From: Desulfobacteraceae bacterium
GTDB taxonomy: Bacteria; Desulfobacterota; Desulfobacteria; Desulfobacterales; Desulfobacteraceae
Length of the DNA stretch: 64,000 nt
Assembly (NCBI GenBank): GCA_024225635.1
Contig: JAAEMK010000029.1
Coordinates: 60,388 to 124,387, forward strand
Direction: 5' to 3'
Part shown: positions 45,135 to 56,017 of the stretch, one piece after another
How the letters are laid out: each line of letters begins with the position of its first letter
Position numbering within the stretch: the first letter of the stretch is position 1
The notes under the pieces: generated by a model
Database searches by the model: none
What the model was told of the DNA's origin: nothing
Seen by the model: the letters and a program-made list of their open reading frames with translations, nothing else
Position numbers and translations under genes: made by a program

Positions 45135-46064
45135 GTGAAAACCGTAAACCAAACATCAATACCTGCGGTGTCCGCCATGCCGCCCTATCTCAAGCCGGGT
45201 GACGCCATTGGGGTCTGCGCCCCCTCCGGCGTATTTGATCCGGTCCGGTTCGAAGCCGGACTGTCACGGATTCGTGACATGGGGTTTGAGATCCATCTGC
45301 CCCCGGGCTTAGGTGCTCAAGAGCGCTATCTGGCCGGTGATGACGCCCACCGGGCCGGGATCGTCAACGATCTTTTTCAGGATTCCGGCATCAAGGCGAT
45401 CCTTTGCGCCAGGGGCGGCTTCGGCGTCCTCAGGATTCTTCCCCATCTGAATTTCAGTCTGTTGAACAGAAAACCAAAATTTTTGGTCGGGTTCAGCGAT
45501 ATTACGGCCCTCCTGGCTGAAGGGGTGAAGCAATGCCCGTTTCCCATGATCCACGGGCCCGTGGTGACCTCCCTTGCCCAAGCGTCAAGGGAGAGTGTCG
45601 AGTCGCTTTTGCGGGCTCTGTCCGGCCCGGTTTCCGAGGTGGGCCTTGTCAACGGAAAAACCATCCGCCGGGGCAGGGTGTCCGGTCTCCTGGCCGGTGG
45701 CAATCTCGCAACCCTGACCTCCATGGCCGGGACCCGGTTTCAGCCCGATTTCAATGGCTGTATCCTGTTTCTGGAGGATATCAACGAACCTCCCTACAAA
45801 GTCGACAGAATGCTTACCCAAATGGGGCTTTCCGGTCTCCTGGCCGGTGTCCGGGGAGTGGTGCTTGGGGGCTTTGACCACTGTGGTGACGAAGCTATTC
45901 TCCATGACATTGTACAGGAGCGGTTCAACGATCCCCGGGTGCCCATCCTGGCAGGGCTCGATGCCGGCCACGGCGCAATCAATCTCTCGTTGCCCCTGGG
46001 TGCCCCTGTTACCCTGGATGCCGACACCCATCGTCTCATCTTTGCACCAGGGGGGATGTCATGA
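45135..46064 (+). CDS. ldcA: LD-carboxypeptidase (muramoyltetrapeptide carboxypeptidase, S66)
   Basis: Trims the terminal D-Ala from murein tetrapeptides during cell-wall recycling. 309 residues with the S66 pattern: LKPGDAIGVCAPSG at the start, CARGGFGVLRILPHL, and the nucleophile Ser in LVGFSDITALL, with Glu and His of the triad in FLEDINEPPYKVDRML and ILAGLDAGHGAINLSLPLG. It has a GTG start after AAGGGGGGTAC. Overlaps the hydrolase gene by 4 bases (ATGA). Confidence 0.88.
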   Translation: MKTVNQTSIPAVSAMPPYLKPGDAIGVCAPSGVFDPVRFEAGLSRIRDMGFEIHLPPGLGAQERYLAGDDAHRAGIVNDLFQDSGIKAILCARGGFGVLRILPHLNFSLLNRKPKFLVGFSDITALLAEGVKQCPFPMIHGPVVTSLAQASRESVESLLRALSGPVSEVGLVNGKTIRRGRVSGLLAGGNLATLTSMAGTRFQPDFNGCILFLEDINEPPYKVDRMLTQMGLSGLLAGVRGVVLGGFDHCGDEAILHDIVQERFNDPRVPILAGLDAGHGAINLSLPLGAPVTLDADTHRLIFAPGGMS

Positions 46065-47131
46065 CGTCTGTTGCCGCGGCCATGGAACGGGCGGTCCGGG
46101 AATCGGTATTTCCAGGGGCTGTACTCCTGGCATCCAGGGGGGCTGACATTCGATTCCACCAGGCCTTTGGAGTGGCCGACCTCGGTACCGGGGAGCCGGT
46201 CACCAATGGGACCCTCTTTGATCTGGCTTCCCTTACCAAGCCCCTTGCCACAACCATGGCTGTGCTGGACCTTGTTCAGCAGGGGAGGCTCCGGGTGGAG
46301 CAACCCCTTGGCGAGCTTCTTCCCGGGGTGACTGGCACTGACAAGGCCCAGGTCACGGTTGACGACCTGCTGCGCCACAGGTCCGGCCTGCCTGCTTATC
46401 ATCCTTATTATAAAGCGCTTATGGGGTTTCCCCCGGAGGAAAGGCGGGATCGCCTGAGAAACTTGATTGTGAACGAGCCCCTTGTCTATGAGACAGGCCG
46501 GAAGGAGCTCTACTCCGATCTTGGGTTCATACTTCTTGCCTGGGTGACCGAGATCCTCTCCGGCAGCCGCCTGGATCGCCATGTAAGGGAAAAAATCCAT
46601 GCGCCCCTCGGGCTTGACCGGCTCGGGTTTCGTGGCGTTGGCGCGCCCCTGGAAAAAGGGGTGGCCGCCACGGAGGACTGCCCCTGGCGGAAAAGGGTGC
46701 TGAAGGGGGAGGTTCATGACGACAATGCCTGGGCCGTGGGCGGTGTTGAAGGGCATGCCGGACTGTTTGGAACCGCATTCCAGGTGTGGATGCTACTGAA
46801 GGAGATCCTGGACGGGGTTTCCTTCAAGGCGACCCGGGTGATCGACGGGGCCCTGATCCGGCGGTTTGCTGCGAGGAAGCCCGGTTATGAGCGGGCAGCC
46901 GGTTTTGACACCCCTTCGGGAACCCATTCTTCCGCGGGACGTTTTTTTTCTGCCGCTTCCCTGGGGCACCTGGGGTTTACCGGGACATCCTTCTGGATGG
47001 ATCCCGTGGCGTCGATTATTGTAGTTCTTTTAACCAACCGGGTTCACCCGGTTCGGAGTAATGAAAAAATACGAAAATTCAGGCCGGAGATCCACGATCT
47101 GGTGATGGAAATGCTCCTTGAAAAAGAATGA
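46061..47131 (+). CDS. beta-lactamase-fold serine hydrolase
   Basis: 356 residues, class C beta-lactamase/esterase-like. SxxK is in LASLTKPLATT (Ser-Leu-Thr-Lys), the second motif Tyr in ELYSDLGFILL, and HAGLFGTAFQVW is the late region. No signal peptide is clear. It may be a DD-peptidase or esterase; linkage with ldcA suggests peptidoglycan recycling or a small amide/ester substrate. Confidence 0.82.
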   Translation: MTSVAAAMERAVRESVFPGAVLLASRGADIRFHQAFGVADLGTGEPVTNGTLFDLASLTKPLATTMAVLDLVQQGRLRVEQPLGELLPGVTGTDKAQVTVDDLLRHRSGLPAYHPYYKALMGFPPEERRDRLRNLIVNEPLVYETGRKELYSDLGFILLAWVTEILSGSRLDRHVREKIHAPLGLDRLGFRGVGAPLEKGVAATEDCPWRKRVLKGEVHDDNAWAVGGVEGHAGLFGTAFQVWMLLKEILDGVSFKATRVIDGALIRRFAARKPGYERAAGFDTPSGTHSSAGRFFSAASLGHLGFTGTSFWMDPVASIIVVLLTNRVHPVRSNEKIRKFRPEIHDLVMEMLLEKE

Positions 47132-47255
47132 ACCATTGTTCAATCAAGCTTTTTTTATCCTTGTAAAAATGTGGTAATTCTGTTAGCTGATATCTTTTAG
47201 AAAGTTATAACGAGTTTTACGCAATAATCATCTGGTGATTCAATAATTCATATAA

Positions 47256-48311
<1,056 letters not shown>

Positions 48312-48315
48312 TTTC

Positions 48316-49149
48316 ATGTTTTCTAGAAAGATGGTCCTGTTGATCGGAATCGTATTTTTCATTCTGGTCAATTTCATAGTTTTAACGGTGAGCAGCAAGG
48401 ATGCCCTGCCGAAAAGCGGGGTCGAGCGAATCACCATATCCTTGATCGCCCCCTTTCAAATGGCCTTCTCACGTAGCTTTACCGCCGTGGAAGGTGTCTG
48501 GGACGACTACTTTGCAATGGTTTCCGCTTCCAAGGAGTATCCCCGCCTCAGAAAGGAGGCGGCAAGGGCGGTGGAGATCGCTAACCGCTGCAAGGAACTC
48601 GAGCTTGAGAACAGCCGCCTGAGAAAGTTTATCCGGTTCCAGGATCTGGAAAAGGAAGTGCTTGTGGCGGCTAAGGTGATTGCAAGGGATCCCTCTCCAT
48701 GGTTCAAAACCATTATGATAGACAAGGGCGCCCTGGACGGCTTGACCAAGGGGCTGCCCGTTCTCGTTTCCGAGGGCGTGGTCGGTCAGGTGATCACCGT
48801 TGCCAGGCGCTACTCCAGGGTGTTGTTGGTCACGGACAGAAACTCTGCGGTGGACGCCCTTGTCCAGACATCCAGGGCCCGGGGCATTGTCAAGGGAACC
48901 GAGTCTGAATTCTGCTCCTTCCGGTACGTGCTGAGGAAAAACAAGATCGAACCCGGGGAGATGATTATCTCTTCGGGGCTTGACGGCGTCTTTCCAAAGG
49001 GTTTAAGGGTCGGGCGGGTCGTTGATGTCAAGGAGGACAGCTCCCAGCTGTTCCAGGCGATCACCGTCAAGACCTGTGTTGATTTTGATAAGCTCGAGGA
49101 GGTTCTTGTTTCCCTCAAGGATACCGGATCGGAATCAGACGACCTATGA
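48316..49149 (+). CDS. mreC: rod-shape-determining protein MreC
   Basis: 277 residues: an N-terminal membrane anchor (MVLLIGIVFFILVNFIVL), a coiled-coil stretch (about 60-105), then the beta-rich periplasmic region with KVIARDPSPWFKTIMIDKGALDGL and EVVGQVI-type motifs. Organises PBP2 and MreD. Overlaps mreD by 4 bases. Confidence 0.92.
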   Translation: MFSRKMVLLIGIVFFILVNFIVLTVSSKDALPKSGVERITISLIAPFQMAFSRSFTAVEGVWDDYFAMVSASKEYPRLRKEAARAVEIANRCKELELENSRLRKFIRFQDLEKEVLVAAKVIARDPSPWFKTIMIDKGALDGLTKGLPVLVSEGVVGQVITVARRYSRVLLVTDRNSAVDALVQTSRARGIVKGTESEFCSFRYVLRKNKIEPGEMIISSGLDGVFPKGLRVGRVVDVKEDSSQLFQAITVKTCVDFDKLEEVLVSLKDTGSESDDL

Positions 49150-49676
49150 TCCGGTTTTTTTTCTATTTCTGCCTCAGCCTTGTGCTGATTGTTGTCCAGA
49201 CGTCCATTCTTCCCGGTTTTTCCGTTTTCAGCCAGAGCTTTGATCTGTTGTTTGTCATCGTCCTTAGTCTCAGTCTGAGGTTTTCCCATCCGGGAACCGG
49301 GGTTGCCGTTTTTTTGTTGGGCTGCGTCATGGACAGCGTGTCAGGCGGCCCCTTCGGGCTCTATATCTCCGCCTATGTCTGGATTTACATCCTGGTGCGG
49401 AGCCTGAAGTCCCTTGTTCATCTGGAGAATATCGTGTTTCTCGTCTGTATGAGCGCTGTTGCCGTGGTGGTGGAGAACGCCTTTCTTGTCTTCACCTTTG
49501 TTGTGGGCAAGGGGGTGGATGCCGTTTCCTCCCGGGATCTGGTGCTCATGGTGAAGCAGATGATGTTGGCATTGGTTGTAGTTCCCCTGATGGTGCTGGT
49601 CGTGGATCAGCTGGAGCGGGGGGTAACCCTTATTGCAAAGCGGCTTGAAGGGAAGCGCTTCGATGGGCTTGAATAG
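49146..49676 (+). CDS. mreD: rod-shape-determining protein MreD
   Basis: 176 residues, four to five membrane helices, with FAGCVMDSVSGGPFGLY-like motif (here LLGCVMDSVSGGPFGLYI), typical of MreD. Bridges MreC and the elongation synthase in the membrane. Confidence 0.88.
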   Translation: MIRFFFYFCLSLVLIVVQTSILPGFSVFSQSFDLLFVIVLSLSLRFSHPGTGVAVFLLGCVMDSVSGGPFGLYISAYVWIYILVRSLKSLVHLENIVFLVCMSAVAVVVENAFLVFTFVVGKGVDAVSSRDLVLMVKQMMLALVVVPLMVLVVDQLERGVTLIAKRLEGKRFDGLE

Positions 49677-49694
49677 GGCGGATTTACTTTGATA

Positions 49695-51536
49695 ATGAAA
49701 GGTCCCGACAGGGAGTGGCTGAAACGAAGGCTCATGGGCGGAGCGTTTTTCATGCTCATCGCCTTTGCCGTGCTTGCGGCAAGGCTTTTTTATCTCCAGG
49801 TTATCGAAGGCGAAGAGTTCCTGCGCCTGTCTGAAAATAACTGCATTCGGTTGAAGAGTGTTGAAGCGTCCAGGGGATTGATTTATGACCGGAACGGTGT
49901 TTTGCTGGTTGACAATCGTCCTTCTTTCAATTTGAAGATCGTTCTTAAAGATGCCCGCCCCATTCAAAAAACCCTTGAAACCCTGGCCTCTTTTACCCAA
50001 ATACCCCTGGAGGAGTTGCAGGCCAGGGTCGACGGAAGCAAGGGGGGCGCAAAATACAAGCCGCTTCTCCTGAAAAAGGGGATTTCCCGGGATCAGCTTG
50101 CCCTGGTGGAAGCCCACAGCTTTGAGCTTCCCGGCGTCCAGGTGGATGTGGAACCCCGGCGGAACTATGTCTACAGGAAGAGTGCCGCCCACCTGCTCGG
50201 CTACCTGGGGCAGATCAATAGCGGGGAGCTGTCAAGCGGGAAATATCCGGGTGTCAGGGGCGGGGACAGCATCGGCAAATATGGTGCTGAAAAGGTGTTT
50301 GAAGGTCTGTTGCGGGGCAAGCGGGGCGGGCGCCAGGTTGAGGTGGATGCCAGCGGCCGGCTGGTCCGTGTGATCAAGACCGTTGACTCCGTACCCGGTA
50401 AGAATATCTTTCTCACCATAGACAACACCCTTCAGCAGACCGCGGAGGCCATGCTTGTGGATAAGGCCGGCGCAGTTGTTGCCCTGGACCCTTCCAACGG
50501 GGATGTCCTTGTCATGGCCAGCAGCCCGTCCTTTGACCAGAACGATTTCATCGGCGGCATCTCGAGCAAAAAATGGAAAAAACTGCTGGCGGACCCGGAT
50601 CGTCCCATGTCCAACAAGGCCATACAGGGAGAGTATCCCCCCGCCTCCACTTATAAGATGATCACGGCCATCGCCGCCCTGGAAGAAGGGGTGGTGGACA
50701 CCGGCACCACAAGGTTTTGCTCGGGCCAGTACAAGTTCGGCAACCGGGTTTACCGCTGCTGGAAAAAATGGGGCCACGGGGAGCTTGATATCCTGGGCGC
50801 CATTGAGAAATCCTGTGATGTCTATTTCTATAAGGCCGGCGAGGAACTTGGGGTTGATTCCCTGGCGCAGTATGCAAAGGGGTGCGGTCTGGGAAAGATT
50901 ACGGGGATTGAGCTTGAGCACGAACGGCCCGGGCTTGTGCCCACATCGGCATGGAAAAGGAGGCGCTACGGGGTGCCATGGCAGCCTGGAGAGACCCTGT
51001 CGATTGCCATCGGCCAGGGGTTCAACCTTGTGACCCCCCTTCAGATGGCCGTGTTTACCGCGGCCCTGGGTAACGGCGGCACCCTTTACCGGCCACGGAT
51101 TCTCAAGTCGGTCCAGACCCTGAACGGCGAGGTTGCCGAGGTCAATGCCCCGGAAATCATCGGCGGGCTCCCTGCGGGAAAAGAGACCCTGAAGATCGTC
51201 AGAAAAGGGTTGCTGGATGTGGTCCAGGGGAATCGCGGAACGGCAAGAAGAATACGGATCAAGGGAGTGGATATTGCCGGGAAGACCGGTACGGCCCAGG
51301 TGTTCAGTCTCAAGAAAAAGGACAGGGAGAGCGACAAAAGGCTGGATTACCATCTCAGGGATCATGCCTGGTTCGTCTGCTACGCCCCGGCCGAAAACCC
51401 GGTGATTGCGGTTTCCGTCATCATCGAGCACGGCGAGCACGGCTCGACTGCCGCGGCTCCCGTGGCAGGGGCGGTGCTCAGGGCCTATCTCGAGGAGAAG
51501 GGAATGATCGAAAGAGTGGCGAAGGTGAAGGAGTAG
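49695..51536 (+). CDS. mrdA: penicillin-binding protein 2 (elongation transpeptidase)
   Basis: 613 residues: one membrane anchor (AFFMLIAFAVLAARLFYLQV), a pedestal domain (NRPSFNLKIVL), and a transpeptidase domain with SxxK in YPPASTYKM, SxN-type SCD in EKSCDVYFYKAG, and KTGTAQV. Crosslinks peptidoglycan of the side wall. ATG at 49695 is chosen; a TTG at 49689 has slightly better spacing to GGGCGG. Confidence 0.93.
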   Translation: MKGPDREWLKRRLMGGAFFMLIAFAVLAARLFYLQVIEGEEFLRLSENNCIRLKSVEASRGLIYDRNGVLLVDNRPSFNLKIVLKDARPIQKTLETLASFTQIPLEELQARVDGSKGGAKYKPLLLKKGISRDQLALVEAHSFELPGVQVDVEPRRNYVYRKSAAHLLGYLGQINSGELSSGKYPGVRGGDSIGKYGAEKVFEGLLRGKRGGRQVEVDASGRLVRVIKTVDSVPGKNIFLTIDNTLQQTAEAMLVDKAGAVVALDPSNGDVLVMASSPSFDQNDFIGGISSKKWKKLLADPDRPMSNKAIQGEYPPASTYKMITAIAALEEGVVDTGTTRFCSGQYKFGNRVYRCWKKWGHGELDILGAIEKSCDVYFYKAGEELGVDSLAQYAKGCGLGKITGIELEHERPGLVPTSAWKRRRYGVPWQPGETLSIAIGQGFNLVTPLQMAVFTAALGNGGTLYRPRILKSVQTLNGEVAEVNAPEIIGGLPAGKETLKIVRKGLLDVVQGNRGTARRIRIKGVDIAGKTGTAQVFSLKKKDRESDKRLDYHLRDHAWFVCYAPAENPVIAVSVIIEHGEHGSTAAAPVAGAVLRAYLEEKGMIERVAKVKE

Positions 51537-51540
51537 GGCG

Positions 51541-52644
51541 ATGTTTGACAGACGGTTGATAGAGTGTTTTGACTGGGGATTGCTTGTGATTACACTGCTG
51601 ATCGCAGGCATTGGTCTCGGGGTGCTTTACAGCGCTGTAACCGCCGGAGAGATCACGGCCACCCATGTGCTGTTTAAAAAGCAGTTTGTCTGGATGGGGG
51701 CGGGGTTTTTTATCATGTTTACCTCGATCCTGGTTCACTATAAGTACCTTGATAAGGGAAGCGTTGCCATCTATGCCGGGTGCGTGGCGCTGCTTGTCAT
51801 GGTGCTCATCTGCGGGAAATTTGTCGGCGGTTCCCGCCGGTGGCTTGCCCTGGGGCCCTTTACCATGCAGCCGTCCGAGTTGATGAAGCTCTCTTTGATC
51901 ATCATGATCGCATCGGTCTATTCCGGGGCTGTCACCGAAAAGGGGCTTGGTTTCAGGGATCTTGTAAAGCCGGGCCTTGTGATGGCGCTTCCTTTCATGC
52001 TTATCGTGAAGCAGCCCGATCTCGGCACGGCCCTGCTGCTGCTCTTTATCACCGCCTGCATCACCCTGTTTGTCAAGGTTGAAAGGCGGGTGTTCATCAC
52101 CTGCGCGTCTATTTGCGCGGCTGCCGTGCCCCTGGTGTGGTTTGTGCTGAAGGATTACCAGAAGGCCAGGATTTTGACCTTTCTAAACCCGGACCGGGAT
52201 CCCCTGGGGGCGGGTTACCATATCATCCAGTCAAAGATAGCCATTGGGTCGGGCATGCTCTGTGGAAAAGGGTATCTCAAGGGAACCCAGAACGCCCTGT
52301 CTTTTCTTCCGGAGCAGCACACCGACTTTATCCTTTCCGTGCTGGCCGAGGAGTGGGGGCTTATGGGGTGCGCGGTCCTGCTCTTCCTCTATTTTCTTCT
52401 TCTGCTCTGGGGGCTCAATATCTCCTACTCCTGCAGGGACATGTTCGGTTCCATCCTTGCCTTTGGTATCACCATCATGGTTTTCTGGCAGATCTTCATC
52501 AATGTCGGCATGATCATGGGGCTCATGCCCGTGGTGGGCGTGCCCCTTCCTTTAATAAGCTACGGGGGGTCTTCCGTGATCACCAATATGGCCGGCATCG
52601 GGATTTTGATGAATATCAGCATGCGTAGATTTGCTTCAAGTTGA
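51541..52644 (+). CDS. rodA: SEDS peptidoglycan glycosyltransferase RodA
   Basis: 367 residues, ten membrane helices. FVGGSRRWLALGPFTMQPSELMKL and KQPDLGTALLLLF and QSKIAIGSGMLCGKGYLKGTQNALSFLPEQHTDFILSVLAEEWG are SEDS signatures, and GVPLPLISYGGSS ends the family core. Works with MrdA; starts 4 bases after it. Confidence 0.95.
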   Translation: MFDRRLIECFDWGLLVITLLIAGIGLGVLYSAVTAGEITATHVLFKKQFVWMGAGFFIMFTSILVHYKYLDKGSVAIYAGCVALLVMVLICGKFVGGSRRWLALGPFTMQPSELMKLSLIIMIASVYSGAVTEKGLGFRDLVKPGLVMALPFMLIVKQPDLGTALLLLFITACITLFVKVERRVFITCASICAAAVPLVWFVLKDYQKARILTFLNPDRDPLGAGYHIIQSKIAIGSGMLCGKGYLKGTQNALSFLPEQHTDFILSVLAEEWGLMGCAVLLFLYFLLLLWGLNISYSCRDMFGSILAFGITIMVFWQIFINVGMIMGLMPVVGVPLPLISYGGSSVITNMAGIGILMNISMRRFASS

Positions 52645-52712
52645 ATCGCCAGGCATCGCAGGTGGATATGGGGGGAATGCTCCCCGGTCTGTCGCGGGCG
52701 AATAATTGGATG

Positions 52713-52741
52713 TTGACAAAAAAATAACTTGATGGTACTCA
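52713..52741 (+). promoter_or_regulatory. candidate promoter of the ATP synthase operon
   Basis: TTGACA (52713-52718) with TACTCA at 17-base spacing (52736-52741). The -10 match is modest; the TTGACA is perfect. Start would lie near 52748, about 110 bases before the first gene. Confidence 0.45.
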
Positions 52742-52857
52742 ATTTCCGACCTGAGGTGTAAGTCGAGCGTATTTTAATCGCCCGTTGAGAAAATCGGGTG
52801 ATAGTGGCATATAGGTAGTTAGTTTAATTATTATTATTAACTGGCGGAGGGAAGTTT

Positions 52858-53283
52858 ATGGTTAGTGTTGATGGGTCACTGTTAATTCAGATCATCAATT
52901 TCCTTTTTCTCTTGTTTGTGCTTAATCGCGTTCTTTTTAAGCCGATCCGCAAAGTTCTCCTTGACCGTAAGGAGAAGGTATCCGGTCTGGAAGAGGGGAT
53001 TGAATCCCTTTCCACCCAGGCAATGGATCAGGATCAGGCTTACAAAGACGGCCTCAAAGGGGCCCGGACTGAAGGCCTCAAAAAGAAAGAGGCTTTTGTC
53101 GAACAAGCATCACAGGAAGAAAAAGAGATCATTGAGAGGATCAACCAAAAGGCTCAGTCCAACCTTGCAGAAATTCGCGATCAGGTTGCTGAGGAGACCG
53201 CAAAGGCAAGGACTGCTCTTGAAAAAGAAGTGGATCAGTTTGCCAAGGCAATTGGTGAAAAGATTCTGGGGAGGGCATGCTGA
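52858..53283 (+). CDS. atpF': ATP synthase subunit b' (F0)
   Basis: 141 residues, one N-terminal membrane helix (LIQIINFLFLLFVLNRVLFKPI) and a long amphipathic coiled coil rich in Glu, Lys and Gln. Peripheral stalk with b. Ribosome binding site GGAGGGAAGTTT. Overlaps b by one base. Confidence 0.88.
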   Translation: MVSVDGSLLIQIINFLFLLFVLNRVLFKPIRKVLLDRKEKVSGLEEGIESLSTQAMDQDQAYKDGLKGARTEGLKKKEAFVEQASQEEKEIIERINQKAQSNLAEIRDQVAEETAKARTALEKEVDQFAKAIGEKILGRAC

Positions 53284-53885
53284 TGAAAATTGCAAGAAGA
53301 TTGGGACGTCGTTGTCCCGGGATACTTTCTGCAGCAGCATTGATTCTTCTTACTGTTGCAGGGGTTGCACTGGCCTCGTCCGGAGGTGAAGGACACGAGG
53401 TTGTCGTAAAAGGCTGGGTCATTGAAGATACCTATAAGGTAATGAACTTCGTTGTCCTGGCAGCAGCGCTCTTCTTTATTGCAAAGAAGCCCGTTAAGGA
53501 ATTTTTCTCATCCCGCACAACGGGTATCCAGGAAGAGCTTGAAGGTCTTGAGCTGAAAAAAGCCGAGGCTGAAAAGACCCTTGCCGGATATGCTGAAAAA
53601 ATCGCAGCCCTTGATCAGGAAGCAGAGCGGATTGTTGCCGATTACGTCGCCCAGGGCGAAGAGGCAAAGAAGCGGATTCTGGCCGAGGCCGAATCCCAGG
53701 CTGCAAAGCTTGAGGATATGGCCAAGCGTAACATCGAGCAGGAGTTCAAGAGCGCAAAGGATCAGCTTCGGGAGGAGATTGCCGAAAAGGCGCTTGCCCA
53801 GGCCGAGGCCATTGTCAAGAAATCCATCTCTAAAGAGGATCAGAACCGGCTGGTCGATGACTATCTAACAAAGGTGGTGGCATAA
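53283..53885 (+). CDS. atpF: ATP synthase subunit b (F0)
   Basis: 200 residues. ATG 53283 is preferred over 53277, because GGGAGG lies 8 bases before it. A cleavable-looking hydrophobic N-terminus (LSAAALILLTVAGVALASSG) precedes a second membrane segment and the coiled coil. The extra N-terminal segment is typical of deltaproteobacterial b subunits. Confidence 0.87.
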   Translation: MKIARRLGRRCPGILSAAALILLTVAGVALASSGGEGHEVVVKGWVIEDTYKVMNFVVLAAALFFIAKKPVKEFFSSRTTGIQEELEGLELKKAEAEKTLAGYAEKIAALDQEAERIVADYVAQGEEAKKRILAEAESQAAKLEDMAKRNIEQEFKSAKDQLREEIAEKALAQAEAIVKKSISKEDQNRLVDDYLTKVVA

Positions 53886-54436
53886 TGAAAAGTGTTGCAG
53901 TTTCAAGACGTTATGCAACGGCATTGATGCTCATCGGCAAAGAGGACGGCAAAGCGGATCAGTACCGGAAGGAGTTGGATCAGATCGTTCAGCTCTTTGA
54001 TGAGAACCCGGAACTTGAAAAAACCATTGCCAACCCGCTGTTTGATAAAGACGACCGGAGAAAGGTTCTGATCGCCGTGCTGAAAAAGGCTCGCCTTTCC
54101 AAGGTTATGAACGCGTTCACAGTCCTGCTGTTTGATAAGGGCAGGATCGCTTTTGTACGGGATGTGTGCGAGTTCTACCAGGCCCTGGCAGACGAGATCA
54201 AGGGAGTGGTGCACGCCACCGTTGTTTCGGCAACCGAGCTCTCTTCGGATGCTGTTGAAAAGATCAAGGCCGGCCTTGCAAAGAGAATCGGTAAAGATAT
54301 TGTTCTGGATGTTGAGCAGGATGCAAGCCTTATTGGAGGAGTCGTTACCAAAATAGGGGATCTTGTGCTGGACGGCAGCGTTAAAACTCAACTGTTCAAT
54401 ATGCGAGAAACATTAAAAAGGGGTGAGAGTGTCTAA
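53885..54436 (+). CDS. atpH: ATP synthase subunit delta (F1)
   Basis: 183 residues. N-terminal helical bundle ([26 protein letters not shown]) and C-terminal part with [31 protein letters not shown], the delta/OSCP signature. Joins F1 to the peripheral stalk. One-base overlaps with both neighbours. Confidence 0.93.
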   Translation: MKSVAVSRRYATALMLIGKEDGKADQYRKELDQIVQLFDENPELEKTIANPLFDKDDRRKVLIAVLKKARLSKVMNAFTVLLFDKGRIAFVRDVCEFYQALADEIKGVVHATVVSATELSSDAVEKIKAGLAKRIGKDIVLDVEQDASLIGGVVTKIGDLVLDGSVKTQLFNMRETLKRGESV

Positions 54437-55950
54437 TGAAAATTAAAGCTGAAGAAATAAGCCAAATCATAAAAGAGCAGATCAAGGACTTTGACAAAGA
54501 GGTTGCACTGAGTGAGACCGGTGTGGTCCTGAGCGTTGGTGATGGTATCGCCAGGGTCTATGGCCTCGAAAACGTAAAAGCCATGGAGCTCGTTGAGTTC
54601 CCCGGCGGTATCCTTGGTCTTGCCCTGAACCTTGAAGAAGACAACGTTGGTGTGGCAATCCTTGGCTCCGATGAGAAGATCAAGGAAGGCGACATTGTCA
54701 AACGAACCGAGCGTATCGCTTCTGTTCCCGTTGGCGAGGCCGTTCTCGGCCGTGTTGTCACCACAACTGGTGAGCCCATCGACGGCAAGGGTCCCATTGA
54801 TGCAAAAGAGTTCAAGAACATGGAGCTCGTCGCCCCTGGTGTTATCGCAAGAAAATCGGTTCATGAGCCCTGCTACACAGGTTCCAAGGCCGTTGACGGC
54901 ATGACCCCTGTTGGACGCGGCCAGCGTGAGCTTATCATCGGTGACCGTCAGATCGGTAAGACCGCCATCGCCGTTGATGCCATCATTGCCCAGAAAAACA
55001 CCGACGTAAAATGTATCTATGTTGCCTGCGGCCAGAAAAAGTCCACGGTTGCCCAGGTTGTTGCCGCCCTTGAAGAGAACGGCGCCATGGATTACACCAC
55101 CGTTGTTGTTGCAAGTGCATCTGAAGCTGCCGCCATGCAGTATCTCGCACCCTATGCCGGTTGCGCCATGGGCGAGTACTTCCGTGACAAGGGTGAGCAC
55201 TCTCTGATCGTTTATGATGATCTCTCAAAACAGGCTGCCGCCTATCGTCAGGTATCCCTTCTTCTCAGGCGTCCGCCGGGACGAGAGGCGTACCCTGGAG
55301 ATATCTTCTATAACCATTCCCGTCTGCTCGAGCGTTCCGCAAAGCTCAATGATGAGCTGGGTGCAGGTTCCCTCACTGCTCTTCCCATCATCGAGACCCA
55401 GGAGGGTGATGTTTCCGCCTTTATTCCCACCAACGTTATCTCCATCACCGACGGTCAGATCTACCTTGATAAGTCCCTCTTCTTTGCAGGTATCCGTCCT
55501 GCCATCGATGTTGGACTCTCCGTATCCAGGGTTGGTGGTGCTGCCCAGTGTAAGGCAATGAAGCAGGTTGCAGGTACCCTGCGGCTTGACCTTGCCCAGT
55601 ACCGTGAGCTCGAGGCCTTTGCCGCATTCGGTAGTGACCTTGATGCAGCGACCCAGAGGCAGCTTACCCGTGGTGAGCGTCTGGTTGAGCTCCTGAAACA
55701 GCCCCAGTATCAGCCGCTTCCCATGGAGCGTCAGGTTCTCGCACTCTATGCCGGAACCAAGGGATACATGGATGAGTTTGCCAAGGAAGATGTCGGCAAG
55801 TACGAAGCCGGACTCTATCCGTTTGTCGAGGCAAGATTCCCCGAGGTCTTCACAGGTCTCGTCGAGAACCAGGCCATCACGGATGATCTTGAAGGTTCTA
55901 TCAAAAAAGCGCTTGAAGCCTATAAAGAGGAGTTCAAGGCAACTGTATAG
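54436..55950 (+). CDS. atpA: ATP synthase subunit alpha (F1)
   Basis: 504 residues, regulatory nucleotide-binding subunit. Walker [20 protein letters not shown]-type Walker B (here [16 protein letters not shown]), and the alpha/beta signature [17 protein letters not shown]. Codon use is the highly expressed type. Sits in the usual order delta-alpha-gamma-beta-epsilon. Confidence 0.98.
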   Translation: MKIKAEEISQIIKEQIKDFDKEVALSETGVVLSVGDGIARVYGLENVKAMELVEFPGGILGLALNLEEDNVGVAILGSDEKIKEGDIVKRTERIASVPVGEAVLGRVVTTTGEPIDGKGPIDAKEFKNMELVAPGVIARKSVHEPCYTGSKAVDGMTPVGRGQRELIIGDRQIGKTAIAVDAIIAQKNTDVKCIYVACGQKKSTVAQVVAALEENGAMDYTTVVVASASEAAAMQYLAPYAGCAMGEYFRDKGEHSLIVYDDLSKQAAAYRQVSLLLRRPPGREAYPGDIFYNHSRLLERSAKLNDELGAGSLTALPIIETQEGDVSAFIPTNVISITDGQIYLDKSLFFAGIRPAIDVGLSVSRVGGAAQCKAMKQVAGTLRLDLAQYRELEAFAAFGSDLDAATQRQLTRGERLVELLKQPQYQPLPMERQVLALYAGTKGYMDEFAKEDVGKYEAGLYPFVEARFPEVFTGLVENQAITDDLEGSIKKALEAYKEEFKATV

Positions 55951-56017
55951 TTAGAGTCGATTCTTGCAGGATCGTCAGGAATTTATTTAATAACATACAG
56001 GCTAAAAGGTAGAGCTT